64,000 nucleotides of DNA from Hymenobacter sp. YIM 151500-1 (GTDB taxonomy: Bacteria; Bacteroidota; Bacteroidia; Cytophagales; Hymenobacteraceae): positions 3,053,501 through 3,117,500 of the forward strand of contig NZ_CP110139.1 of NCBI RefSeq assembly GCF_025979885.1, in the 5' to 3' direction. Under the pieces are notes generated by a model. The model was given only the letters and a program-made list of their open reading frames with translations, was not told the origin of the DNA and searched no databases. Shown here one piece after another: positions 8,501 through 15,677 of the stretch. Position 1 is the stretch's first letter, and each line of letters opens with the position of its first letter. The position numbers and the translations under genes are program-made.

Positions 8501-9031
8501 GATTTCGGGCAGGGCCTCAATCTTGTCCTGGAAGTCGTCGGCGTAGCGCTTAAGCTGGTTGAGCGGCAGGTTCCCCGACAGGTTGATGTTCATGATGGGA
8601 AACTCCGAGAAGCTCACTTCCTGCACGCTCGGCGGCGTGGGCAGGTCGCTGGGCAGCTCGTTGCGGGCCTTGTCTACGGCGTCCTTCACCAGCTGCTTAG
8701 CGTACTGCACCTCCACGTTGGTGTTGAACTCCACGTCGATGACGGAGTAGTCCTGGTTGGAGGTGGATTTAATGTTTTTCACCCCGTTCACGCTCTTGAG
8801 TTCCTTTTCAATCTGGCGCGTGACGAGGTTCTCCATATCGGCCGGCGAAATTCCTGGGTAGATGGTAGCCACGATGATGCGCGGTACCACGATGTCGGGG
8901 AAATTCTCCTTCTGGAGCTTGAGGTAGGTGAATATCCCCGCAATGCTGATAATCAGCGTGAGGATGTAGATGCTGGTCTTATTGTCAATAGACCAGCTGG
9001 TGGGTTTAAATTCCTTCTGAACGTCCTGCAT
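5588..9031 (-). CDS. RND superfamily efflux permease (AcrB/MexB-like)
   Basis: A 1147-residue inner-membrane proton antiporter, with the usual two six-helix halves and two large periplasmic porter/docking loops. TM1 is at residues 20-36 (TSIYILTLIISIAGIF). The proton-relay motif GIVVDDAIVVIENTHR lies in TM4 near residue 400, followed by a second hydrophobic half with GIVVKNGILLVEFTD. Large loops occupy roughly 40-335 and 610-905. The C-terminal half has an insert before the last helices (FYELFNSFEPHFFIGG) seen in Bacteroidota members, from memory. It is paired with an adaptor and a TolC-type channel in the same operon; the substrate is probably hydrophobic toxins or drugs. The ATG at 9031 is clear. 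Confidence 0.95.
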   Translation of the reverse strand: MQDVQKEFKPTSWSIDNKTSIYILTLIISIAGIFTYLKLQKENFPDIVVPRIIVATIYPGISPADMENLVTRQIEKELKSVNGVKNIKSTSNQDYSVIDVEFNTNVEVQYAKQLVKDAVDKARNELPSDLPTPPSVQEVSFSEFPIMNINLSGNLPLNQLKRYADDFQDKIEALPEISRVDIVGALEQQVNVDVDLYKMQAARLGFNDVARAIQSENLTISGGSVEVGAQKRAVRVAGQYAKAADIAEIQVKNLNGASIRLGDIATVTDAFKDRESYARLDGKPAITLNVIKRQGENLIDASDKIQQIVQDSKTRLPQELNITITGDTSNDTRVTLHDLINTIVIGFILVTLILMFFMGTTNALFVGLSVPISMFLAFLLMPILGFTLNMIVLFSFLLALGIVVDDAIVVIENTHRILHDHPELSTAQAAKYAAGEVFVPVLAGTLTTVAPFVPLAFWPGIIGKFMFFLPITLIVTLMSSLVVAFIINPVFAVSFMEREEHNSPEELRKPRWTPGFRRVLFLLLGIAGIGYLAGSMFVGNLFVFLALFAFLDQFVFYRWIAGFQTKVLPRFQNAYASLVSWAVHGSNWRQVGIMLGMVGLLVFGFVAVALRSPQVEFFPQGDPKFIYVYLRMPVGTKVAITDSITRELEQRVYKVIGRNNPDVESVIANVGIGADDPQDAARTAQSHLGKVSVAFKEFSQQTGPPTSTYKDKIREVVKGIPGAEIAVDQEQNGPPTGKPIAIEISGDDYPTLAKLSKKVERYVDSLNIAGIEDLRTDLQDRNPEIAVNIDRERANREGLSTAQIGLEVRTAIFGSEASKFKTPDDEYPIQVRYALPYREDIDAILNSRLTFRDATGQMRQVPMSAVADIEYGSTFGGIKRQDLKKVITLSSNVLGGYTAPDVVAQIDQALKSFPLPAGYSINMGGETEDQKETQDFLGLAGLLAVGLIFMILVTQFNSVSKTLIILTEIIFSVTGVMLGLAATGMKISIVMTGVGIVALAGIVVKNGILLVEFTDMLRSQGVPLREALVQAGRTRLNPVILTATAAILGLIPLAIGLNVDFYELFNSFEPHFFIGGDSVVFWGPLAWTIIFGLAFATLITLVVVPVMYLISERLKARLAGRPVDGAANEAADEEEIEAARPPILVKA

Positions 9032-9054
9032 GGTGGCTGCGGTTGGCCTTCGTT

Positions 9055-9240
9055 CGCCTCACCCCCTAGCCCCCTCTCCATAAGAGAGGGGGACTAGTTC
9101 TAGCTCTAGCTGTAGAGCTGATGGATTTCCGGCAGTTGAAGGCTTGGCTAATAGATGAAAGCAGTGACAGGCTTTTTTAGCAGACTAGAGCTAGAACTAG
9201 TCCCCCCTCTCTTATGGAGAGGGGGCTAGGGGGTGAGGCG
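9055..9240. repeat. 55-bp inverted repeat element between RND and adaptor genes
   Basis: Left arm 9055-9109 and right arm 9185-9240 are nearly perfect reverse complements, differing by one G in a G run. Each starts or ends with CGCCTCACCCCC and holds its own inner palindrome CCCCCTCTCC...GAGAGGGGG. The 75-base interior shows no gene. The right arm ends exactly at the adaptor gene's stop codon (9241). A related element with the same terminal sequence lies at 56079-56347. It resembles a non-autonomous palindromic repeat (REPIN/MITE-like). Confidence 0.85.
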
Positions 9241-10383
9241 TTACAAGCTAACGACCTGGCCCTCATTCAAATTCTGATACCCGGATGAAATAACCTGGTC
9301 GCCGGGCTGAAGGCCGTTGGTTACTTCTACCTTGCCGTTGTACACGGTGCCGGTCTGGATGACGCGCTTGGCGGCTACTTTCTGGCTGCCTTTCTGGCTG
9401 ACTACCAGCACGTAGCTGTTCTGCTCATCTTTCTGCACCAGGTCCACGGGCAGCACGGTAGCGTTGGGGCGGTTGTAGTTCTGGATGCGCACGGTGGCTA
9501 CCATGTTAGGCTGCAAGCGGGCGGCCTGGCTGCCGCTCAGGCGCAACTCCACGTCGAAGGTGCGGCTGGCCGGGTCGATGGTGCTCGACACGGCCCGCAC
9601 GGTGGCCGGTAGGTCTTCGCGGCCCAGGTCCGGGATGCTCACCAGGGCCCGGTCGCCGGGCTTGATGCGGCCGGCGTAGGCCTCCGACACGTCGGCCACG
9701 ATTTTGCCGCCGCTGCCGCTTACCAGGCGGGCTACCGGCGCGCCGGGCGCTACGGCCTCGCCCAGCTTGGGCAGCACCTCATCCACGGTACCCGCGAAGG
9801 GCGCCACTACACTGTACAGCTCCCGCTGGCGGTTCAGGGTAGCCAGGTTGCGTTGCAGGGCCTCGTAGTTGTTTTTGGCTTGCAGGTACTGGATTTCGGT
9901 GCCGATTTCCTGCTTCCAGAGGCGGGCCTGCCGCTCGTACACGGTGCGGGCCAGCTCCATGCGGGTGCGCAGCTCGGCAATGCCAGCGTCCAGAATGTTG
10001 GCGTCGATGGTGGCCAGCACCTGGCCGCGGCCTACCCGGTCGCCGCGCTGCACGCGCAGGCTGGTGAGCGTGCCGGCGGCGCGGGCCGCCACGGTGGCGT
10101 TCTGGTCGAAATCCACGCGGCCCTGCACTTCGAGGTAGCTCTTGAAGCTCTCGGGCTGCACGTTGAGCACGGCCACGGGCGTGGCCTGAACGGCGGTTTT
10201 CTGGCCGGCGCCGGTTTTGGATTCCAGCTCAGCAATGCGAGCCTGGGCCGCGGCCTGTTCTTTTTTCAGCTCCGCCAGCTCGGCCTGGGGGTCTTTGGGA
10301 GAGCTGCAAGCGGCAAGCTGCACGCTGCAAGCGGCCAGTAGGCCCAAGGCAAACGTGCGGGAGGAGGTTCTCAGAGTATGCAT
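9241..10383 (-). CDS. RND efflux periplasmic adaptor (membrane fusion protein), lipoprotein
   Basis: A 380-residue HlyD/AcrA-type adaptor. A lipoprotein signal peptide precedes a LAAC box (Cys19 or Cys26; the box is duplicated, [13 protein letters not shown]). A short coiled coil follows ([23 protein letters not shown]), then the split lipoyl/barrel-sandwich domain ([20 protein letters not shown]), an alpha-hairpin ([20 protein letters not shown]) and a beta-barrel/membrane-proximal region ending [16 protein letters not shown]. It bridges the RND pump and TolC. The tolC stop is 67 bases upstream, supporting one operon. The duplicated lipobox overlaps a dispersed repeat word. Confidence 0.93.
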   Translation of the reverse strand: MHTLRTSSRTFALGLLAACSVQLAACSSPKDPQAELAELKKEQAAAQARIAELESKTGAGQKTAVQATPVAVLNVQPESFKSYLEVQGRVDFDQNATVAARAAGTLTSLRVQRGDRVGRGQVLATIDANILDAGIAELRTRMELARTVYERQARLWKQEIGTEIQYLQAKNNYEALQRNLATLNRQRELYSVVAPFAGTVDEVLPKLGEAVAPGAPVARLVSGSGGKIVADVSEAYAGRIKPGDRALVSIPDLGREDLPATVRAVSSTIDPASRTFDVELRLSGSQAARLQPNMVATVRIQNYNRPNATVLPVDLVQKDEQNSYVLVVSQKGSQKVAAKRVIQTGTVYNGKVEVTNGLQPGDQVISSGYQNLNEGQVVSL

Positions 10384-10414
10384 ATCGGACGGTAGTCGGG
10401 GGTGTTGGAATGGG

Positions 10415-10452
10415 GAGGAGCTTGCCGCTTGTAGCCTATAGCTTGCAGCTTA
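10415..10452. repeat. AAGCTTGCAGC-type dispersed repeat over the tolC stop
   Basis: gaggagcttgccgcttgtag (10416-10435) recurs almost unchanged at 26948-26967. The 3' part includes the tolC stop codon (10450-10452). It is complementary to the adaptor's own signal-peptide coding stretch at 10301-10337, so the adaptor mRNA leader could fold on its start region. Confidence 0.65.
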
Positions 10453-12117
10453 CTTGGTGGCTTGGCGGTACAGCTCGCCGGTGGCTTTGTCACGGTCTAC
10501 CTTGGCCACCAGCACATCGTAGAGGGCGGCGTAGTAGTTGGTCTGGGCGGCGCGCAGCTCGGTTTCGGCCGATACTACTTCCAGGTTGGTGCCCACGCCT
10601 TCCTTGAACTTGATGCGCGACACGCGGGCCACTTCCTCCGCTAGCGTCAGGTTCTCGCGCTGATTATCCAGCACGTCCAGGGCATTGATAAGGGTGGTGC
10701 GGCTCTGAGCGTCTTGCAGGTCGATGCTCTGGCGCAGGGTTTCAAAGCCCTTCTCGATGGTTTGCTGAGCAATGGTGGCCTGCTGCACCTGGTAGCGCCG
10801 CCGGAACCCGTCGAACACCGGTATTTGCAGGCTCAGGCCGATGTTGCCGAAGCCAAACCAGTTCTGGTTGGGGAAGCCATTGGCCGAGCGGGAATCCGGC
10901 CCGCGAAACTCAAACAGGGAAGGCGCCGAGCGGGCCCCGCCGTTGAAGCCATAGGCTCCCGTGAACAGCAGGCGCGGATACGCCGCCGAGCGACGGTTGC
11001 GCAGGTCGAGGCCGGCCAGGGCCTGCTGGGTTTCCAGGGTGCTGAACTCGACGCGGTTGGCGTAGTTGAAGGTAGCCGCTGCGGCCGGGGTCAGGCCGCC
11101 GCTAAGAGCCGTTTGCCGGTCCTGACGCGCCTGGTCGGCGGTGTTTTCCTGGCCGGGAGTGGTGGCGGGCTGGGCCGGCAGGGCGCCGCTGGCGTTGGAA
11201 CCGCCGCGCTGAAAGTCGGCCACGCCGAGGCGCTGGCGCAGGGCGCCGGCATCAACCAGGGCCCCGCGCAGGGAGTCGGTCAGCAGCACGGGCTGGTCCT
11301 GGGGCAGGCCCATCTGAAACTTCAGCAGCGCCACGCTCAGGTCCGTCAGGCGCTGGGCTTTCTGCTGCTCCACCACCAAGTTGTTGCGCTGCACTTGCAG
11401 GCGCTGCACGTCCAGCTTCTCCACAAAGCCAGCCTTAAACGTCTGGTTGGTCTGGTAGAGAATGGTGTCGAGGCGCTGCACGTTGCGGGCCAGCAGGTGC
11501 AGCCGCTCCCAGGCTACCAAGGTGCTGTAGTAGGCCTTGCTCACCTGCTCTACCACGTCGATTTCGGCTTGCTGGGTTTGCTTGCGGGCCAAGTCGGCGT
11601 ACACCCGCGCAGCCCGCAGGCCAATAAAGTAGGAGCCGTCAAAGAGCAGCTGCGACACCGAAGCCGAGGCATTGCCCTGCCACTGTAGCCCGAAGGCGAA
11701 GGGCTGGGGTGGCAGCTCTACCTGCCGGCTCGATAGCACGGCTTCTTCGCCGCGGCCGGCCGCTGTTATATCACCAGAGGTTAGCACCGTTTGCGACAAC
11801 GGGAAGCTCACCAGCGCCTGCTGGAGCTTGAAGTTGTCGACCACGTTGGCGCCTACGCTTACCTGCGGCAGGCCCGCCGACTTTACCTCGTTGATACGGG
11901 CGCGGGCAGTTTGCTCACCCAGGCGCGTTGCCAGCAGCGACGGTTTATTCTGCACGGCGTAGTCGATGGCTTGCTGGAGGCTCAGGGCTATGGGCGTGCC
12001 GGTGGCGGCCGTAGCGGGCGGGGCCGGAGCCGGGGTTTGCTGGGCCAGCGCGGCCCCGGCCGGAGCCAGCAGGGCGGGCCCGGCGGCCAGCAGCAACACG
12101 CGGATGTTCTTCTTCAT
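10450..12117 (-). CDS. TolC family outer-membrane efflux channel
   Basis: A 555-residue protein with a clear signal peptide (VLLLAAGPALLAPAGAALAQ). Two duplicated TolC-type helical halves follow: the first around residues 45-260 (LSLQQAIDYAVQNKPSLLATR, with DLARKQTQQAEIDVVEQVSK), the second around 335-550 (DLRNRRSAAYPRLLFTGAYG, and IEKGFETLRQSIDLQDAQSR). A low-complexity linker near 290-330 is probably an extracellular or equatorial insert. It forms the trimeric outer-membrane duct of the pump encoded downstream. The order tetR-tolC-adaptor-pump on one strand supports co-transcription. Confidence 0.93.
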   Translation of the reverse strand: MKKNIRVLLLAAGPALLAPAGAALAQQTPAPAPPATAATGTPIALSLQQAIDYAVQNKPSLLATRLGEQTARARINEVKSAGLPQVSVGANVVDNFKLQQALVSFPLSQTVLTSGDITAAGRGEEAVLSSRQVELPPQPFAFGLQWQGNASASVSQLLFDGSYFIGLRAARVYADLARKQTQQAEIDVVEQVSKAYYSTLVAWERLHLLARNVQRLDTILYQTNQTFKAGFVEKLDVQRLQVQRNNLVVEQQKAQRLTDLSVALLKFQMGLPQDQPVLLTDSLRGALVDAGALRQRLGVADFQRGGSNASGALPAQPATTPGQENTADQARQDRQTALSGGLTPAAAATFNYANRVEFSTLETQQALAGLDLRNRRSAAYPRLLFTGAYGFNGGARSAPSLFEFRGPDSRSANGFPNQNWFGFGNIGLSLQIPVFDGFRRRYQVQQATIAQQTIEKGFETLRQSIDLQDAQSRTTLINALDVLDNQRENLTLAEEVARVSRIKFKEGVGTNLEVVSAETELRAAQTNYYAALYDVLVAKVDRDKATGELYRQATK

Positions 12118-12145
12118 ACGAAAGGAATCTGGGTGCGAAAGCGGC

Positions 12146-12760
12146 TTATTCTTCTTCCGTCACGTGACGGTACTGGTTGATGAGCTTGTGCCCTTTGAGC
12201 GTGGCCACGCCCAGCAGGAAGTGCTCCAGGAAGATGAAGTGGATGGTGTTGGGATTGTACTGCCGGGCCGGAAACAGGTCGGCGTTGAAGGCCAGCTCGA
12301 TTTCGGCCAGGTGCAGGCGGCTGAGCACCTCCACGTTGAGGTCGGCGCGGTACAGGCCCTCGGCCATGCCCCGGCGCAGGTTGTCGCTGATTTTCTCCAG
12401 GATGAAAAAGTTCTTATGCTTCTCCCACACCGCCCAGGCGGCCGGGTAGTACTTTTTCAGGTCGTAGAAAATACCGGGGTGCACATCCTGAAACTGACGC
12501 TTGGCCCAGGTCATCATCTGAAATAGCTCGTCCAGGGCGTTTTCGGCCTGCTCAAACATGCGGCAGCATTCGGCCTCTTCCATTTGCAGATGATGCTCGG
12601 CCACAGCCAGCACAATCTGGTCTTTGTTCTCAAACCATTTATACAAGGTCTTTTTCGACATAGCCAGGTGCTGGGCTATATCATCCATCGACACGCTCTT
12701 GATGCCGTTGCGCATGAACAGCGCCTCAGCCGATTGTAGAATTCGGTGTTTTATTTCCAT
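12146..12760 (-). CDS. TetR/AcrR family transcriptional regulator
   Basis: A 204-residue repressor. The N-terminal HTH occupies residues 5-50 (ILQSAEALFMRNGIKSVSMD followed by IAQHLAMSKKTLYKWFENKD), typical of TetR, with a divergent helical ligand-binding C-terminal domain. It is the first gene of the efflux run and ends 28 bases before tolC. The -7 box lies only 11 bases before the ATG, giving a very short leader, and a 7-bp inverted repeat just upstream is a good operator candidate. Role inferred: autoregulated repressor of the pump, released by a pump substrate. Confidence 0.93.
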   Translation of the reverse strand: MEIKHRILQSAEALFMRNGIKSVSMDDIAQHLAMSKKTLYKWFENKDQIVLAVAEHHLQMEEAECCRMFEQAENALDELFQMMTWAKRQFQDVHPGIFYDLKKYYPAAWAVWEKHKNFFILEKISDNLRRGMAEGLYRADLNVEVLSRLHLAEIELAFNADLFPARQYNPNTIHFIFLEHFLLGVATLKGHKLINQYRHVTEEE

Positions 12761-12770
12761 AACAGCGGGC

Positions 12771-12810
12771 CAAAGATACGCCGGAAACTTTTAACGAGTT
12801 CATAGTTTCC
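12771..12810 (-). promoter_or_regulatory. tetR promoter with candidate operator
   Basis: On the minus strand TATCTTTG (plus-strand CAAAGATA, 12771-12778) matches the -7 consensus. Immediately upstream, GGAAACT (12783-12789) and AGTTTCC (12804-12810) form a perfect inverted repeat with a 14-base spacer over the -33 region, suiting a TetR-family dimer. Operator function is inferred. Confidence 0.6.
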
Positions 12811-12999
12811 AATTTATTTTTTCTAAGGCCCGCTGAGTCTGGCACCGCCAGGTACTGTGCCCGACGATTTCGGGCCCGAAATACTTTACCCAGCAACTAT
12901 ATTTTCTTGGTGGCGCCGCGGGCAGTGTACCGCGAAGCTCCGTGCCCCGGCCGCGCCGCATGCGTACCTTCGTGCCCTCACTTCCTTATTTTGCTTCCA

Positions 13000-13479
13000 A
13001 TGAAAATCCGTACCGGCTTCGGCTACGACGTGCACCAGTTGCAAGAGGGCCTGCCCTTCTGGCTGGGCGGCATCCAGATTCCGCACACCCACGGCGCCCT
13101 CGGCCACTCCGACGCCGACGTGCTCATCCACGTCATCTGCGACGCCCTGCTGGGCGCGGCCAACTTGCGCGACATTGGCTACCACTTCCCCGACACCGAC
13201 CCGCAGTACAAAGGCATCGATTCCAAGCGCCTGCTGGCCGAGGTGGTGCGCCTGCTGCACGAGCACCAGTACACCATCTCCAACATCGACTCTACCATCT
13301 GCCTCGAGGCGCCTAAGGTCAACCCCCACATCCCCGACATGCAGCGGACCCTGGCCCAGGTAATGCGCATCGAGCCCAACGACATCAGCATCAAAGCCAC
13401 CACCACCGAAAAGCTCGGCTTCGTCGGCCGCCGCGAAGGCGTAGCGGCATATGCGGCGGTGTTGATAGTAGGGGCTTAG
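13000..13479 (+). CDS. ispF: 2-C-methyl-D-erythritol 2,4-cyclodiphosphate synthase
   Basis: Converts CDP-methylerythritol 2-phosphate to the cyclic diphosphate in the MEP isoprenoid pathway. It is 159 residues, the usual IspF length. Zinc ligands are present in GYDVHQ (Asp8, His10) and the third His in GHSDADVLIH; the substrate loop and C-terminal TTTEKLGFVGRREG are conserved. The frame is open from 12907, but MKIRTGFGYDVH is the family N-terminus, so the start is 13000. The stop codon lies inside the left arm of an inverted repeat. No other MEP genes are in the window. Confidence 0.97.
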   Translation: MKIRTGFGYDVHQLQEGLPFWLGGIQIPHTHGALGHSDADVLIHVICDALLGAANLRDIGYHFPDTDPQYKGIDSKRLLAEVVRLLHEHQYTISNIDSTICLEAPKVNPHIPDMQRTLAQVMRIEPNDISIKATTTEKLGFVGRREGVAAYAAVLIVGA

Positions 13480-13616
13480 GGTCTTGGGATCTTAGGGGCT
13501 TAGATTTTTGAGTCTTTGCAGCTTGGAGTTCGGGGCCTTAGTCAGTGTTCTGCAACGCGTCGTTGTATGTCGAAACATCATCTAAGCCCCTAAGCCCCCA
13601 AGTCCCTAAGACCCCT
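13470..13616. repeat. inverted repeat with CTAAGCCCC words after ispF
   Basis: Left arm 13470-13504 (aggggcttagggtcttggga...) and right arm 13581-13616 (tctaagcccctaagccccca...) are imperfect reverse complements, each built from a repeated GGGGCTTAG word. The left arm contains the ispF stop codon. The interior of about 75 bases shows no gene. Confidence 0.7.
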
Positions 13617-13681
13617 TCCATGCATCCTTCCTGAGTATTTTCGTCTTTCTCCACCCACCTCCATTTTCTTCTCCCGACTAC

Positions 13682-15382
13682 ATGAACAAACTTTCCTTTC
13701 TGGCCTTGCTGCTGACTGCTGGCCTGACGACGGCAGCCGTGGCCCAGCAGGCTCCCGAGAAAACCAAAGTCAAGGTGAAGCGCAAGGCCAAAACCGAAGC
13801 CGCAGCCGCTACCCCCGAAACCGCCGCTCCGGCACCCGCCGCTGCGGCCCCGGCCGCTGCCACCGACGCCAGCCTGACTTACGCCGAAACCATTACCCAG
13901 GCCGACTTGCGCCAGCATCTTACCGTACTGGCCTCCGATGAGTACGAAGGCCGCGAAACCGGCGAGAAAGGCCAGAAAATGGCCGCCGACTACCTGGCGG
14001 GTCAGTTCAAGCAGCTCGGCCTGACGGGCCCGGTGCAGGGCTCCGACAACCCCTACTTGCAGCGCTTCACTATGGTGCGCAGCACTTGGGCCGACGGCGC
14101 CACGCTGAAAGTGGGCGGCCAGACCTTCAAGTGGCTGACCGATTTCTATGCTTCCGGCAGCAAAGGCTTCCAGCAGGAAACGGCCCTGCAACCCGTGTTT
14201 GCCGGCTTCGGCATCGAGCAGGACGGCTACTCCGACTACGCCGCCCTGGGCGACGTGAAAGGCAAGGACCTGATTGTATTGCTGGGGGAGCCCCTGAACG
14301 ACAAAAGTCTGCCGCTGCTGGGCAAAGACGGCCAGCCCAGCAAGTGGGGCATGGACTTCCGGGCCAAGGCGGCGGTGGCCACCCAGAAGGGGGCCCGCTC
14401 GGTATTTTTCGTGGATTTCAGCCCTACCAGCAACTTCGCCAAGCTGGCCGCCCGCATGGGGCCCATCATCAGCCGCCCCAGCATTGCGTTCAAGGACGCG
14501 GCTGAGGGTGCCACCCGCGTCACGTCGTTCTTCGTGTCGCCGGCTGTGGGCTACAAGATGCTGGGTACCACCGCTCCGGCCGTGACCAAATACCTGACGG
14601 CTGCCACTACCAAGCCCGCCGCCAGCCCCTTCAAGCCGGCCAAGGTGCAGATTTCGGCCCCGAAGAAAACCGAGGATTTCACCACCGAAAACGTGCTGGG
14701 CTACTTGGAAGGCACCGATAAGAAAGACGAAGTGCTGGTGCTGTCGGCGCACTACGACCACATCGGCGTGATTGGCGGCGAGGTGCACAACGGCGCCGAC
14801 GACGACGGCTCGGGCACAGTAACGGTGCTGGAGCTGGCCCAGGCCTTTACCAAAGCCAAGGCCGAAGGCCGCGCCCCGCGGCGCAGCCTGCTGTTTCTGG
14901 CCGTAACGGGTGAGGAAAAGGGCCTGCTGGGCTCCGAGTACTACACCGACCACCCCATCTTTCCGCTGCAAAGCACCGTGGCCGACCTGAACATCGACAT
15001 GGTAGGCCGCACCGACAAGGACCACGAAAGCAAGGGCGACTACGTGTACGTTATCGGCTCCGACAAGCTCAGCTCGGAGCTGCACGCTGCTCTGCTGGCC
15101 CAAAACGAGAAGTACACCAAGATGGACCTCGACTTCCGCTACAACGACCCCGAGGACCCGAACCGCTTCTACTACCGCTCCGACCACTACAACTTCGCCA
15201 AGCACGGCATTCCGGTGGCCTTCTTCTTCAACGGCGTACACGACGACTACCATGGCCCCAAGGATGAAGTCGATAAAATCGAGTTTCCGAAGATGGAGAA
15301 GCGCGCCCGCCTCGTGTTCCACACCGCCTGGGAGTTGGCCAACCGCGACAACCGCCCGGTAGTGGACTCGAATAAGAAGTAG
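13682..15382 (+). CDS. M28 family zinc aminopeptidase, exported
   Basis: A 566-residue secreted or periplasmic peptidase. A signal peptide (residues 1-20, ending VAQQ) leads to a Lys/Ala/Pro-rich linker to about 65. A PA-like inserted domain lies around 150-290, and the M28 catalytic domain at about 325-550. Metal and catalytic residues are visible: AHYDH, GADDDGSG, TGEEKG (general base Glu plus ligand Glu), NIDMVGR and DDYHGPKDE. M28 enzymes cleave N-terminal residues from peptides. It is a single-gene unit flanked by repeat-rich gaps. The catalytic set is complete. Confidence 0.94.
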   Translation: MNKLSFLALLLTAGLTTAAVAQQAPEKTKVKVKRKAKTEAAAATPETAAPAPAAAAPAAATDASLTYAETITQADLRQHLTVLASDEYEGRETGEKGQKMAADYLAGQFKQLGLTGPVQGSDNPYLQRFTMVRSTWADGATLKVGGQTFKWLTDFYASGSKGFQQETALQPVFAGFGIEQDGYSDYAALGDVKGKDLIVLLGEPLNDKSLPLLGKDGQPSKWGMDFRAKAAVATQKGARSVFFVDFSPTSNFAKLAARMGPIISRPSIAFKDAAEGATRVTSFFVSPAVGYKMLGTTAPAVTKYLTAATTKPAASPFKPAKVQISAPKKTEDFTTENVLGYLEGTDKKDEVLVLSAHYDHIGVIGGEVHNGADDDGSGTVTVLELAQAFTKAKAEGRAPRRSLLFLAVTGEEKGLLGSEYYTDHPIFPLQSTVADLNIDMVGRTDKDHESKGDYVYVIGSDKLSSELHAALLAQNEKYTKMDLDFRYNDPEDPNRFYYRSDHYNFAKHGIPVAFFFNGVHDDYHGPKDEVDKIEFPKMEKRARLVFHTAWELANRDNRPVVDSNKK

Positions 15383-15427
15383 TTTATAGACCTGAGACAG
15401 TGAGAGGTGAGAGGTGAGAAAGAACAA

Positions 15428-15531
15428 TCATGCTGAGCTTGTCGAAGCATCTCTACCGCTTCGTTGCAATGCTAAATGATTAGCCAGCGGGAGAGATGCT
15501 TCGACTGCGGCTGCGCCTCCGCTCAGCATGA
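15428..15531. repeat. inverted repeat CATGCTGAGC...GCTCAGCATG
   Basis: Left arm 15428-15454 (catgctgagcttgtcgaagc...) and right arm 15492-15531 share CATGCTGAGC and GAAGCATCTCT in inverse order. The right arm has about a 13-base insertion (ggctgcgcctccg region). The type is familiar as a dispersed intergenic repeat of Bacteroidota, from memory. Confidence 0.7.
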
Positions 15532-15541
15532 CCGTTCTACC

Positions 15542-15602
15542 TGTCACTTGTCACTTGTCACTTGTCACTTGTCACCTCATCACCTCATCACCTCATCACC
15601 TC
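15542..15602. repeat. two adjacent short tandem repeats (7-mer and 8-mer)
   Basis: TGTCACT is repeated four times (15542-15569), followed by CACCTCAT repeated three times (15573-15596) plus a partial copy. This gap sits between the M28 peptidase and the lutB promoter. Tracts of this size can vary in copy number by slippage. Confidence 0.85.
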
Positions 15603-15607
15603 CAGCA

Positions 15608-15649
15608 AAACCCGCCGAACCTGTGATGGTGCGGCGGGTTTTATCTTTG
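15608..15649 (+). promoter_or_regulatory. hairpin followed directly by the lutB promoter box
   Basis: AACCCGCCG (15609-15617) and CGGCGGGTT (15632-15640) form a hairpin with a TTTT exit, a likely terminator of upstream transcription. TATCTTTG at 15642-15649 matches the -7 consensus, 29 bases before the lutB ATG, so termination and initiation signals abut. Confidence 0.55.
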
Positions 15650-15677
15650 CTGTGAACCTGTTGCTCCGTGTGCCGCT

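Noticed and set aside
5819..9097. 1092-codon open frame antisense to the RND pump gene
   Set aside because: The protein is His/Gly/Gln/Val-rich without domains and mirrors the codon bias of the real pump on the other strand; a shadow, not a gene.
13538..15427. 629-codon open frame antisense to the M28 peptidase
   Set aside because: Antisense shadow with no family features; the plus-strand peptidase has complete catalytic motifs.
15542..15602. Possible CRISPR array
   Set aside because: The units are 7 and 8 bases without spacers and no cas genes are present; a simple tandem repeat.
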